Below the pieces are notes generated by a model. It was not told where the DNA came from. It saw only the letters and a program-made list of their open reading frames with translations, and searched no databases. Of a stretch of 64,000 nucleotides of DNA, positions 44,231 to 53,060 are shown one piece after another. Every line of letters begins with the position of its first letter. Within the stretch, counting starts at the first letter, position 1. The DNA is from Planobacterium oryzisoli (lineage in GTDB: Bacteria > Bacteroidota > Bacteroidia > Flavobacteriales > Weeksellaceae), in NCBI RefSeq assembly GCF_015354315.1, contig NZ_JADKYY010000002.1:62001-126000 (forward strand), written 5' to 3'. The position numbers and the translations under genes are program-made.

Positions 44231-44590
44231 TTACTTCGCTAAGAATTTAGATGCAGCTTCTTCAAATTGATCAATATCAAAAGGTTTTGCTAGATAATCG
44301 TCTGCACCTGCTTCCTCGGCGAGTTGCCACACATTACTATTTGCAGAAAAGTATATAACAGGGATTTTTTTAAGATCAGAATCTGCTTTTAATAGACGAG
44401 TGGCTTCAATCCCGCTAATGTCAGGAAGCCAATTATCCATAAAAATCAGGTCAGGCTGATAAGATTTTACCTGATGTACTATTTCATTAGTTGTAGGAGA
44501 GGTTCGCACCTCGCACCCCAAATCATGAAGTATTTCGGTACATAATTCCAGGATTTCAACATTGTCGTCAAATATGAATACTTTTTTCAT
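44231..44590 (-). CDS. Single-domain response regulator
   Basis: A 119-residue stand-alone receiver. The acidic pocket is DDN at residues 8-10, phospho-acceptor D52 lies in LIFMDNWLPDISG, with the conserved Ser in IYFSANSN and Lys in YLAKPF. No output domain, so it acts by protein contact, as CheY-like proteins do, or as a phosphate sink. Last gene of the leftward phosphorelay operon, overlapping cheB by 4 nt. Confidence 0.92.
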   Translation of the reverse strand: MKKVFIFDDNVEILELCTEILHDLGCEVRTSPTTNEIVHQVKSYQPDLIFMDNWLPDISGIEATRLLKADSDLKKIPVIYFSANSNVWQLAEEAGADDYLAKPFDIDQFEEAASKFLAK

Positions 44591-45162
44591 GAACTTTCTA
44601 AATTACTTGCAAGTGCATTTATAAGCAAAGATATTTCTTCTGGCTGCACTATCTTTATATTCTTAACGATTTCTATTGCAGATTGTGGCATTACTGAGAC
44701 TACTGCGGTCGCTGGGTCTTGAGCCCAAGTCTGTGCTCCATGTTCTGCAGCATAAACCATTCCACGCGCCCCGTCGGCATTTGCTCCTGATAAAATAAGG
44801 CATGTGAGCTTATCGTTATATACCTCTGCCGCGCTTTCGAAAGAAACGTCGATCGAGGGACGTGAAAAATTAATTTTCTCTGACGCATCAAGAGCAAATG
44901 TGTAATTTTCCTCAAAAAGGAGATGGTAGTTTGGTGGTGCGATGTACACCGTGTCGTTTTTAATGACTTCCTTTTCTTCTACTTCTTTCACATGCAGTAG
45001 AGTCTTTGAGGAAAGTATATCGGTAAGTATACTGTCTTTTCCTGGCTTTCTGTGTAAAACTATTATAATCGGGAACCCTAGTTCTTTGTTCAGTCCAGGT
45101 AGGATTTTTAGTAGCACATTTAAGCTGCCAGCTGATCCACCAATAAGAAGGGCTTTACACAT
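44587..45162 (-). CDS. CheB-type methylesterase domain protein (no receiver)
   Basis: Protein-glutamate methylesterase of the CheB catalytic-domain type. It has 191 residues from ATG 45162. The catalytic triad is recognisable as S10 in LIGGSAGSLNVL, H37 in IIVLHRKPG and D130 in LSGANADGARG. The N-terminal receiver that regulates classical CheB is absent. It lies 7 nt after cheR and overlaps the response regulator downstream by 4 nt. No methyl-accepting receptor is encoded in the window, so the substrate could be a kinase in the same operon. A longer frame to 45204 overlaps cheR. Confidence 0.9.
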   Translation of the reverse strand: MCKALLIGGSAGSLNVLLKILPGLNKELGFPIIIVLHRKPGKDSILTDILSSKTLLHVKEVEEKEVIKNDTVYIAPPNYHLLFEENYTFALDASEKINFSRPSIDVSFESAAEVYNDKLTCLILSGANADGARGMVYAAEHGAQTWAQDPATAVVSVMPQSAIEIVKNIKIVQPEEISLLINALASNLESS

Positions 45163-45169
45163 GAAATTA

Positions 45170-45991
45170 TTATTTGATTTTCTTCCAGATTTTCTCACTT
45201 CCAACCCGCTCGAAATTGCTAGCCACTTTAGAAAACTCTAATGTCTCTTTGGTGCCCAAGGCAAGGTAGCCAAATTTTTCAAGGCTTCCATCAAATAGAG
45301 AAAATACAGTGTTTTGCAGAGGGCGATCAAAGTAAATTATTACATTGCGACACATAATAAGCTGGAATTCATTAAAAGAATTATCCGTCACTAAATTATG
45401 AGTAGAAAAGATTATCTTTTTCTTAAATTCTTCATTTAGCTTTCCAAGCGAATAATTTGCTGTGTAGTAATCAGAAAATTGTTCGGTTCCTCCCGCAGCA
45501 ATGTAGTTTTCAGTATAAAGCTTAATCTTGCTTAGAGGAATCATTGCTTGTGATGCATTCTCTAAAACTGCGCTGTTTATGTCCGTTGCATAAATAAGTG
45601 CCTTATGCAGTAAATTAAGTTCTTTGAGGAATATAGCAATACTGTACGCTTCTTCACCAGTACTGCAACCCGCTATCCATATTCGTATAAAGGGATAGGT
45701 TCCCAATTTTGGGAGTAGTTCCGATTTAAGATACTTATAGAAAGAAGGGTCACGGAACATTTCTGTCACGTTAATGGTCACTTCTTCTAGGAACCTCTTG
45801 AAGTACGAGGCATCCGAACGGATTTTAAAGCGGAATTCACTAAATCCCACAAAACCATCCATAGAATATAAACGGTTTATTCTCCTCTTCAAAGATGCTC
45901 TGGAATATCCGGTAAAATCATATCCGTACACTTCCAATACATCGGCAAGAAGTTGCTCTATTTGCGTGTTGCTATGTTCATGGTGTACCAC
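45170..45991 (-). CDS. CheR-type SAM-dependent methyltransferase
   Basis: Chemotaxis-type glutamate methyltransferase. It has 273 residues from GTG 45991. An N-terminal helical CheR_N domain has YGYDFTGYSRASLKRRINR, and the SAM-binding domain carries IRIWIAGCSTGEEAYSIAIFL and IYATDINSAVLE; QLIMCRNVIIYFD is the third conserved block. The frame is open to ATG 46036 and 46075, but those starts overlap the upstream response regulator. The GTG one base after that gene's stop gives the usual CheR length. Its partner methylesterase follows, and the target protein is unidentified. Confidence 0.9.
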   Translation of the reverse strand: MVHHEHSNTQIEQLLADVLEVYGYDFTGYSRASLKRRINRLYSMDGFVGFSEFRFKIRSDASYFKRFLEEVTINVTEMFRDPSFYKYLKSELLPKLGTYPFIRIWIAGCSTGEEAYSIAIFLKELNLLHKALIYATDINSAVLENASQAMIPLSKIKLYTENYIAAGGTEQFSDYYTANYSLGKLNEEFKKKIIFSTHNLVTDNSFNEFQLIMCRNVIIYFDRPLQNTVFSLFDGSLEKFGYLALGTKETLEFSKVASNFERVGSEKIWKKIK

Positions 45992-45992
45992 T

Positions 45993-46367
45993 TTACTGCG
46001 CGAATTTCTGAATGAGTTTAGTAAGTTCTTCCACATTAACTGGCTTTGAGACGTAACCGTCCGCGCCCGCTTCAATACATTTTTCCTTATCCCCGGTCAT
46101 TGCTTGCGCAGTTAGGGCCACAATGGGCAAATGTTGTATGCTTTCTCTACTTCTAATTTCTGAAATAGCCTCATAACCGTCCATCTCAGGCATCATCATA
46201 TCCATAAGGACCAATCCGATATTCGTGTTGGCCTCAAGTATTTCCAGCCCCTGTCGAGCACTTAGGGCAGAAACACATTTGTATTTACGCGCTTTAAGCA
46301 CGGCACTCAATGCAAAGATATTTTTGCTATCGTCGTCAATTATTAGAATTTCTTTAGTAGTGTTCAT
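45993..46367 (-). CDS. Single-domain response regulator
   Basis: A 124-residue receiver with DDD at 11-13, phospho-acceptor D56 in LVLMDMMMPEMDG, and Lys in YVSKPV. It is strikingly similar to the third receiver of the hybrid kinase directly upstream: the DMMMPEMDGYE block is shared, and a 31-nt stretch is identical at DNA level. This suggests it arose by duplication from that receiver. Start at ATG 46367, 11 nt after the kinase stop. It lacks an output domain. Confidence 0.92.
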   Translation of the reverse strand: MNTTKEILIIDDDSKNIFALSAVLKARKYKCVSALSARQGLEILEANTNIGLVLMDMMMPEMDGYEAISEIRSRESIQHLPIVALTAQAMTGDKEKCIEAGADGYVSKPVNVEELTKLIQKFAQ

Positions 46368-46606
46368 TTCAAGCAAGCTTATATTTTATCGTATAACCAT
46401 ACTCTAAGTAGGGAGAGTAACTGGTCAATATCCACGGGCTTTGATATATAATCGGATGCCCCTACCGCAATGCATTTTTCCCTGTCACCCATCATGGCTT
46501 TGGAAGTAACGGCTAATACGGGGAGATTTTTAAATTCATTTCGGGTGCGGATTTCTCTGATAGTTTCATATCCATCCATCTCAGGCATCATCATATCCAT
46601 AAGGAC
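46181..46606. repeat. 31-nt perfect direct repeat in two receiver domains
   Basis: The 31 bases at 46181-46211 (stand-alone regulator) recur identically at 46576-46606 (third receiver of the hybrid kinase), 395 bp apart and in the same orientation. They encode the phosphorylation-site block. Confidence 0.8.
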
Positions 46607-49600
46607 TATGTCAATCTGCTTTTCTTGTTGCAGAGTTTGCAGTGCTTCCTTACCATCCATTGCTGGTAAGACTTTCATACCATGTAATTCCAGTGCTTTG
46701 GTAAGGGAGAATATATTCCGCACATCATCGTCTGCGATCAGAACCGTTTTATCTTTCAGAATGTTTCGAAGTTCTCCTTGAACCTGTATTTCTACAGCAT
46801 TGGGTTTTGGTTTTTTACTTTTCTCCTCCACAAGATGGAGAAATAAGCCCGCTTCATCCAAGATTCTTTGGTAGGAATGTGCAGTCTTTACAACAATGGA
46901 ATCCGCGTATTTTTTAATTCGATTTTCTTCACCCTTAGAGAGGTTTTTGCCTGTAAAAACAATGATAGGTAGTTTTTCTAGTCCTTCGTTCTGTTTAATG
47001 GTTTCCAGAGTTTCGTACGCTGTACGGTCAGGAACGCCCATATCCAATATGACGCAGTCTATTTCATGGTTTTGAAGCGAGCTGATACTATCCGAGACGT
47101 TGTTTGATATATTGGTATTAATATTATTGGCAGTAAGAAAATAGCTAAGCGCCTTGGCATGCTGTTCATTTTCCTCAACAATCAATACTTTTTTAGGATG
47201 ACGGTTCAATGCATTTTCCAGCTTTTTGAAAACCTCCTGCATCTGTTCAAGAGCAAATGGCTTATTGATAAAATCCACTGCACCTTTAAGCAAGCTCTCT
47301 CTTTTAAACTTCATGGACGACATGATGTGCACAGGGATGGGTCTGGTAGCAGGGTTTGATTTTAATGCCTCCATAACCTGCCATCCGTCCATCACAGGAA
47401 GTTGAATATCCAGCAGGATGGCCAGTGGTTTATAGTGGTGTGCCATTTCCACTCCCAAGTCTCCACGAACTGCCACAAGTCCTTTGTATTGCTTTTCGCG
47501 CGCATAGTTAAGAAGAATCTTAGCAAAGGCCGTATCGTCCTCCACGATTAGAATGACCTTGTCGCCAGCAGTAATGTGGTCTCTGTCGTCCTCTACGGGC
47601 TGAGGGATGTATTCTGTGACAAAAGTAGGTGTTGGTTCAACATGTGCTGCTACCGGTTGAGCTTGGACGGACTTAGTCGTTTCAATGGTGGTTTCAGTTG
47701 GCAGTTGGGAAGAATCAACTGGAACCACGAGCGTAAAGGTACTTCCCGAACCTTCCGTACTCTCCAAAAGAATTTCTCCTCCCAACAGCCTTGCGAGTTC
47801 TCTAGAGATGGAAAGGCCAAGACCCGTTCCTCCGTATTTTCGTTGGGTGGAACCGTCTGCCTGCTGGAATGCCTCAAACACCATGTGTTGCTTCTCTTGT
47901 GGGATTCCAATTCCTGTATCTTTTACTTCGAAAAATACCTGACGGTCTTTTTCACTAATTTCAAGAGCAATACTGCCTTGAGAGGTGAACTTTATAGCAT
48001 TGGAAAGTAGATTTTTTAGAATCTGCTCAATCCGCAATTTATCTGTCGTTATTTTGTCAGGTACTCCAGAATGAATTTTTGCGTTTAGTTCCAGATTTTT
48101 TTGATCAGCCTGCGCAGAGAACAGCATTATCATGTCTTGCGAGATTTCTTTTACTGCAACAGAATCCAATTCTAAGGTCATTTTACCTGCTTCGATCTTA
48201 GAGAGGTCAAGAATTTCATCAATTAATTGAAGAAGTCCTTGACCTGAACTTTGCATTACCTCTGCATATTCCACATACTGTTCATCCAAATCTTCACTCT
48301 CGGACATTAATTTAGAAAGCAGAAGAATGGAATTTAAGGGAGTCCTAAGTTCATGTGACATATTTGCAAGAAACTCGGATTTGTACTTGGTACTTTGTTC
48401 GAGTTCTAAGGATTTTTGCTGAATATCCAGATTTCGCTGTTCAATCAGAGCATTTTTCTCTTCCAAAAGACTGGTACGCTCTTCCAGTTCCTGATTGCTT
48501 TGTAGCAGTTCTTCCTGTTGTACACGAAGCTCTTCTTCCGAAGCAAGTAATTTTTGTGACTGTGCTTCTAGCTCCGCATTAATATTCTCCAGTTCGGAAT
48601 GCTGTGTCATAAGTTCCTCAGACTGGGCTTGGGTTTCTTCTAGTAGTTCCTGCAACTTTAATCTGCTCTGCGTGCTAAAGAATGCAATACCTACGTTACC
48701 GGCTACTGTACGAAGTAGTTCACGTTCTAGCGGAGTGTATGAGCCCGTGGTACCCAGCTCTAAAACGCCAATCGGAATGTTATACCGTGTTATAGGAACC
48801 GCAACAATCTCAGCAGGTACCGTCTTGCCGGAGGCGTAGCTAACTGTGTGTGATTGGCTATCAACCTCCCGAACCACCGTTTTTTTATTTGATTTGAAGG
48901 CTTGACCAAGCAGACCTTCACCAACGCGTACTGTTTTTTGAGCGGAGCTTAGATCCAATGCATAGGATCCGACAAGATGAAGTAGATTGTCTTCATTGTG
49001 AAGATATACGGCACCCACGAAACTACGGGTTTGTACAGTGAGATGTTCCAGCACTTCGGCTGCCAGCTCCTCCATGCTTTTATCGCCCATCATCCTGTCA
49101 TTTAACTGCGCTACGGTAGAGCTTAACCACTCTTTATCGGCAAGAGTGCTGAATGAAGATTGTAGAGATTCAGCCATCTTGTTAAGGGGTACGGCAACTG
49201 CTCCTAGTGTTTTCTGCGCATTTTCATCCCAGAGGATATCGTAATCTCCAGAAGAAATCTGCTCCGCAACCTTTTCTATTGCAACCAAACGATTTTCTGT
49301 TTCCTCATTTTTATGTTCAAGTTCTTGGGAAAGGTTTGCGATAGAGTAGTAGTTCTGGTAAACTTTTCTGTAAAACACCAGTGTGATCACAATAGCTAAA
49401 AAAGCGGATAATATAATAAGAAGAGGAGTGTACGATGCAAATTGCTCCATGGATTGAGTGCGGTTTTGCAAGGTCGATTTCTCTTCCGCCTGCATCAATG
49501 CCACAGCCCTACGGATATCGTCCATAGTATTCTTTCCACTAAGGAGTCTTTCTGCTGGCAGTGCTTCGCCTCGCCTGCTTGTAGCAAGATTTTCATCCAA

Positions 49601-49957
49601 TACTTCAATTCGCTTGTTTATACTTGCTTTAAGCTGATTTAGATTGGATATCTGGGTAGGAGAATTGGTAAATTCGGCTGACAATAAGCGTAATGCTTCA
49701 TCAATATTGTCCTTCGCATCAGTATAAGGCTCCAAAAAACGATCGTCTTTAGTGAGAAGATATCCGCGTTGTCCAGTTTCGGCATCTTTGACTAGTAGCA
49801 TTACGTTGTCCAGATTGCGGATGGTTCTATTGCTGCTTTGCACCAAGGAGGAACTTTCAATCAAGTTCTTAATACTAATAAAGGATGCTACAGAACTTAC
49901 TAGCAGCAATGCTAACGACAGGCCTAAACCGTAAAGTAAATTATTTTTAAAGTTCAT
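46379..49957 (-). CDS. Hybrid histidine kinase: CHASE3-HAMP-GAF-HisKA-HATPase-3x receiver
   Basis: Large membrane phosphorelay kinase of 1192 residues. A transmembrane helix (8-28), a CHASE3 sensor (about 40-170; DAETGQRGYLLT is its signature) and a second helix (178-197) are followed by a HAMP-like segment (220-270) and a GAF domain (about 290-425). A coiled coil (430-525) leads to the HisKA site H535 (NMSHELRTPL). The ATPase has LSNAIKF, DTGIGIP and GTGLGLSIS. Three receivers carry D850, D972 and D1121. In the second, the conserved Lys region reads VVKTAHSY, lacking the KP pair. It starts 4 nt after the preceding kinase gene. Confidence 0.94.
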   Translation of the reverse strand: MNFKNNLLYGLGLSLALLLVSSVASFISIKNLIESSSLVQSSNRTIRNLDNVMLLVKDAETGQRGYLLTKDDRFLEPYTDAKDNIDEALRLLSAEFTNSPTQISNLNQLKASINKRIEVLDENLATSRRGEALPAERLLSGKNTMDDIRRAVALMQAEEKSTLQNRTQSMEQFASYTPLLIILSAFLAIVITLVFYRKVYQNYYSIANLSQELEHKNEETENRLVAIEKVAEQISSGDYDILWDENAQKTLGAVAVPLNKMAESLQSSFSTLADKEWLSSTVAQLNDRMMGDKSMEELAAEVLEHLTVQTRSFVGAVYLHNEDNLLHLVGSYALDLSSAQKTVRVGEGLLGQAFKSNKKTVVREVDSQSHTVSYASGKTVPAEIVAVPITRYNIPIGVLELGTTGSYTPLERELLRTVAGNVGIAFFSTQSRLKLQELLEETQAQSEELMTQHSELENINAELEAQSQKLLASEEELRVQQEELLQSNQELEERTSLLEEKNALIEQRNLDIQQKSLELEQSTKYKSEFLANMSHELRTPLNSILLLSKLMSESEDLDEQYVEYAEVMQSSGQGLLQLIDEILDLSKIEAGKMTLELDSVAVKEISQDMIMLFSAQADQKNLELNAKIHSGVPDKITTDKLRIEQILKNLLSNAIKFTSQGSIALEISEKDRQVFFEVKDTGIGIPQEKQHMVFEAFQQADGSTQRKYGGTGLGLSISRELARLLGGEILLESTEGSGSTFTLVVPVDSSQLPTETTIETTKSVQAQPVAAHVEPTPTFVTEYIPQPVEDDRDHITAGDKVILIVEDDTAFAKILLNYAREKQYKGLVAVRGDLGVEMAHHYKPLAILLDIQLPVMDGWQVMEALKSNPATRPIPVHIMSSMKFKRESLLKGAVDFINKPFALEQMQEVFKKLENALNRHPKKVLIVEENEQHAKALSYFLTANNINTNISNNVSDSISSLQNHEIDCVILDMGVPDRTAYETLETIKQNEGLEKLPIIVFTGKNLSKGEENRIKKYADSIVVKTAHSYQRILDEAGLFLHLVEEKSKKPKPNAVEIQVQGELRNILKDKTVLIADDDVRNIFSLTKALELHGMKVLPAMDGKEALQTLQQEKQIDIVLMDMMMPEMDGYETIREIRTRNEFKNLPVLAVTSKAMMGDREKCIAVGASDYISKPVDIDQLLSLLRVWLYDKI

Positions 49958-49961
49958 TGTA

Positions 49962-51080
49962 TTAGTTTTCTTGAGAGTGAATTGGGATGGTAAAAAAGAA
50001 GGTGCTACCCTCTCCGAGAGTTGAAACTACTCCAATCTTGCCTCCATGACGTTCAATTATTTCCTGACAGATGTAAAGACCGATTCCTAGTCCTTGAAAA
50101 CGTTCTGAAGTCTCTTCAATCCTGTAAAATTTATCAAAAATTCGCTGGGTATGTTCATGCGACATACCAATTCCAAAATCTTGTACTGAAAAACGAAGAA
50201 CATCTCCTTGGTCTTCGGTTCGAACAATAAGTTCCGTTGCATCAGGAGCATATTTTATTGCATTAGAAATAAAGTTCACTATTACTTGTTCAAGACGCAT
50301 CTCATCCCCTTCTACCTCTTTAGTAAAACCAGGAATGTAACGTATTTTCACTTGATTGTTAGATTGTTGCATTACTTCCAAAAGATTTTCGAGCATAGTT
50401 GCAAAGTTAAAACTCTGGATATGGAACTTCAATTTTCCACTTTCAATTTTAGAAATATCAAGTAGATCCGCTATAAGAAGATTTAATTTTTCTATTTGAT
50501 TTTGAACTTTCTCTAATCGCTGCAAACTGGTATCGTGATCTTGTTTTTTGATGCTACGCTCCAGTAATTGGATATATCCCTTGATGCTTGTCATTGGAGT
50601 CTTTAGCTCGTGGCTGGCGATACTAATGAATTCATCTTTTTTTCTTTCTGCTTCCTTTCTGAATTCTATCTCTGCCCGAAGTGCTTTCTGCATCTCGTTC
50701 AGCGCTCGGCTTTGTTCATAGATGCGGTAGAAGGTTTTTACTTTTAGAAGTAAAATATTCATGTCCACAGGCTTGCTTATGTAATCTAATCCCCCAGAGG
50801 AATAACCTCGCGTTATAAGATTCACATTGGCGCTAGCAGCAGATAGGAATATAATGGCTGTCTCTTTTGCGCGACTGAACCCAGATATGGTTTCAGCAAC
50901 TTCGAACCCATCCATTCCTGGCATTTGTACATCTAGAATAATCAGAACATAAGAGCGGTTAAGAATTTTCTTCAGAGCTTCCTCACCAGAAGTTGCGGTA
51001 TCAACCTCAAAGCCGTTTTTTTCCAAAACCTTTTTGAGGGAAATGATATTTTCCGGGGCGTCATCGACAATTAAAATCAT
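49962..51080 (-). CDS. Receiver-histidine kinase hybrid, soluble
   Basis: Cytoplasmic 372-residue protein with the reverse domain order. A receiver (1-118, D50 in LIILDVQMPGMDG) leads to a short coiled coil, a HisKA domain with H157 in ISIASHELKTPMTSIKG, and a HATPase with NFISNAIKYAPDA, DFGIGMS and GLGIGLYICQEI. No membrane segment. The receiver in front suggests that phosphorylation by another kinase, perhaps the 1192-residue hybrid, controls its activity. It is the first gene of the leftward operon, behind a full consensus promoter. Confidence 0.93.
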   Translation of the reverse strand: MILIVDDAPENIISLKKVLEKNGFEVDTATSGEEALKKILNRSYVLIILDVQMPGMDGFEVAETISGFSRAKETAIIFLSAASANVNLITRGYSSGGLDYISKPVDMNILLLKVKTFYRIYEQSRALNEMQKALRAEIEFRKEAERKKDEFISIASHELKTPMTSIKGYIQLLERSIKKQDHDTSLQRLEKVQNQIEKLNLLIADLLDISKIESGKLKFHIQSFNFATMLENLLEVMQQSNNQVKIRYIPGFTKEVEGDEMRLEQVIVNFISNAIKYAPDATELIVRTEDQGDVLRFSVQDFGIGMSHEHTQRIFDKFYRIEETSERFQGLGIGLYICQEIIERHGGKIGVVSTLGEGSTFFFTIPIHSQEN

Positions 51081-51111
51081 GTCAGAAGTGGTTGTGTTTT
51101 TGGGATAGTTT

Positions 51112-51139
51112 CAAAGGTAAGAATTTATAAGTGATTCAA
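51112..51139 (-). promoter_or_regulatory. Promoter of the Che-type phosphorelay operon
   Basis: Read on the minus strand: TTG (51139-51137), 17 nt spacer and TACCTTTG (51119-51112), a full consensus match. It ends 31 nt before the start codon at 51080. Confidence 0.7.
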
Positions 51140-51242
51140 GCATACCTATATGATCCGATGCCCGACTGCAGCAAAAAGTATGCTAACTTTTCCCAAAAAA
51201 AAATTATGAACAATGGCGTGTTTTTTTCATAAGTATGACCTT

Positions 51243-51284
51243 GTTACATCTATGTAACCAGCAAAGTTACATTTGTTATCTTTG
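51243..51284 (+). promoter_or_regulatory. Palindromic operator and -7 element upstream of the thioredoxin-fold gene
   Basis: GTTACATctATGTAAC (51243-51258) is a perfect 7-2-7 palindrome. A third half-site, GTTACAT, lies at 51266-51272. TATCTTTG at 51277-51284 fits the -7 consensus. No TTG -33 element exists, and the palindrome occupies the area just upstream of where it would be. This looks like the binding site of a dimeric regulator, probably an activator replacing the -33 contact, or a repressor. Confidence 0.55.
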
Positions 51285-51302
51285 CCCCTCGAATTTATAA
51301 AT

Positions 51303-52475
51303 ATGAGAAACCTATATATACTACTTTGTGTTCTTGCTATATCCTTGGTGAGTGGACAAACAAGTATCAATTTTGAAAAGAGTGATTTTAGTACAATACT
51401 TGAAAAAGCAGAAAAAGAAAATAAATTAGTATTTCTAGATGCTTTCGCCAGTTGGTGTGGACCTTGTATTTTGATGGAAAAGAACGTGTTCACAGATCCT
51501 GAGGTTTATACATACTATAACCAGCATTTTATTAATGCACGGATAGATATGGAAAAGGGAGAGGGTAGAGAATTAGCCAAAAAGTACGGTGTTAACACTT
51601 ATCCAAGCTACTTGTTTTTAAATGGTAAAGGGGAGGTTGTACTACGCGGATATGGATACTTAAAAGAAGAGCAATTTGTGCGCTTGGGTCAGGACGCTCT
51701 TATACAAGTGGGCGGTATAGAGTTGAAGAAAAGATTCATGGAAGGGGAGGAAGATCCTGAATTTTTAAAACAGGCATTCGGGATTTTTATAAAGAGTGAT
51801 CCACTTTTTGCTAAGCAAATAGCTGAGCGGTATTTTTCTAAATTTACTTTAAAGGAGTTAGATAAATTAGAAGTAGCAATGCTTCTGAATTCTGTAAAGT
51901 CCGCTACGGACTCTAATTACGCAAAGTTTATCTCACTAAAGCAGAATCTTCTTGAACATATACCAGCTGAAGCACTTGACAAACTTCAGCGCCAGTATCA
52001 AATTAATGGAGCAATAGACAGTGCATTAAACTTAGAAACAGGCAAGTGGGATAAAGACTTGTTCCTGGAGAATACTAAAGAGCTGCTTACTACAAAGCAA
52101 GCAAAGGAACTGTGGCAAGAGGTGGGGCTGAATTTTTTTGGATTGACTAAAAATTTTAAAGAATACGAAGCGCTAGCTTTGGAAGTCATGGAGGAGGAAA
52201 GACTGCTTGAACCTCAACTCACTACCCAGATACTTTACACTTTTGCTGAAAATATTGAAAATAAGGAATCTTTTCGAGCTGCATTGGATTATGGGATCAA
52301 GGTACATAGTGGACATTCCACACCTGAGCTTAGCTATTTAATAGCTAAACTTTATCATAAACTTGGAAATAGAAAATTAGCTTTAAAATATGCTACGGAA
52401 TCTGTTGCCCTTACTAAAGAGAAAGGGGCAGATGCTACTATACCGGAAAAATTACTAAAAGAAATTACTCAGTAG
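51303..52475 (+). CDS. Exported thioredoxin-fold protein with CGPC motif
   Basis: Periplasmic or envelope thiol-disulfide protein. It has 390 residues, with a signal peptide (1-18, ending LVSGQ) and a thioredoxin domain (about 25-135) with the redox pair in FASWCGPCILMEK (C52, C55) and the cis-proline region NTYPSYLFLNG. The last 250 residues are helical and resemble TPR-like repeats of unknown function. Start at ATG 51303; upstream in-frame TTG 51273 lies within the promoter. It is the first gene of a three-gene set with DUF3575 and a small membrane protein. Confidence 0.88.
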   Translation: MRNLYILLCVLAISLVSGQTSINFEKSDFSTILEKAEKENKLVFLDAFASWCGPCILMEKNVFTDPEVYTYYNQHFINARIDMEKGEGRELAKKYGVNTYPSYLFLNGKGEVVLRGYGYLKEEQFVRLGQDALIQVGGIELKKRFMEGEEDPEFLKQAFGIFIKSDPLFAKQIAERYFSKFTLKELDKLEVAMLLNSVKSATDSNYAKFISLKQNLLEHIPAEALDKLQRQYQINGAIDSALNLETGKWDKDLFLENTKELLTTKQAKELWQEVGLNFFGLTKNFKEYEALALEVMEEERLLEPQLTTQILYTFAENIENKESFRAALDYGIKVHSGHSTPELSYLIAKLYHKLGNRKLALKYATESVALTKEKGADATIPEKLLKEITQ

Positions 52476-52476
52476 A

Positions 52477-53055
52477 ATGAAGGCTGTACTTCTATTAATA
52501 GCTCTTTTTGGATATGGTACTATGCAGGCTCAAGAACAGCTAGAAGCCAAGTGGTTAGTGAAAGGAAATGCACTTTTAATACCGGGCATGATTTTGAATG
52601 TTGGTTCGGAGTACAAAGTAAGCATGCACTCTACATTGCAAGCAGACGTATTAATATCCCCTTGGAAATCCATATCAGGAAACCATGCGCAGGTATATAT
52701 GGGGCATATAGAATGGCGTTACTATTTGACACATGCATTTGATAAATGGTACATAGGACTAAATACGGGTCTAGGGCTATTTGATCTTACAAAATGGAAT
52801 TATTCGGGTGCAGACAAGTTCCAAAGGGGTTTTACTATCTTAGCGGGTGCCACCCTAGGTTATCAGTATCAAATTTCTTCCAAATGGTATATGGACTTAT
52901 TTGTGGGTGGTGGAACTAGTCAGGCCAATTACCATGGTTATGAACTTGTACCGCCCGACCGCTGGATACGATACGACGCAGCAAGTGAGTGGAATAAAAG
53001 TGGAGAAATAATACCCTACCGTGGAGGGGTGATGATAAGTTATAAAATCAGATAA
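52477..53055 (+). CDS. DUF3575 family outer-membrane beta-barrel-like protein
   Basis: Exported protein of unknown function. It has 192 residues with a signal peptide ending TMQAQ. The DUF3575 pattern includes KGNALLIPGMILNVGSEYK, then HIEWRYYLTHAFDKWYIGLNTGLGLF, and a final barrel-like strand GGVMISYKIR. The alternating aromatic strands suggest an 8-stranded outer-membrane barrel. The start codon is 1 nt after the stop of the thioredoxin-fold gene, so the two are coupled. Related families are sometimes linked to fimbrial gene sets, but no fimbrial gene is nearby here. Confidence 0.82.
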   Translation: MKAVLLLIALFGYGTMQAQEQLEAKWLVKGNALLIPGMILNVGSEYKVSMHSTLQADVLISPWKSISGNHAQVYMGHIEWRYYLTHAFDKWYIGLNTGLGLFDLTKWNYSGADKFQRGFTILAGATLGYQYQISSKWYMDLFVGGGTSQANYHGYELVPPDRWIRYDAASEWNKSGEIIPYRGGVMISYKIR

Positions 53056-53060
53056 AAGAT

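Noticed and set aside
47576-48010. Plus-strand 144-codon frame inside the hybrid kinase gene
   Set aside because: It is antisense to the HATPase domain with all catalytic motifs on the minus strand.
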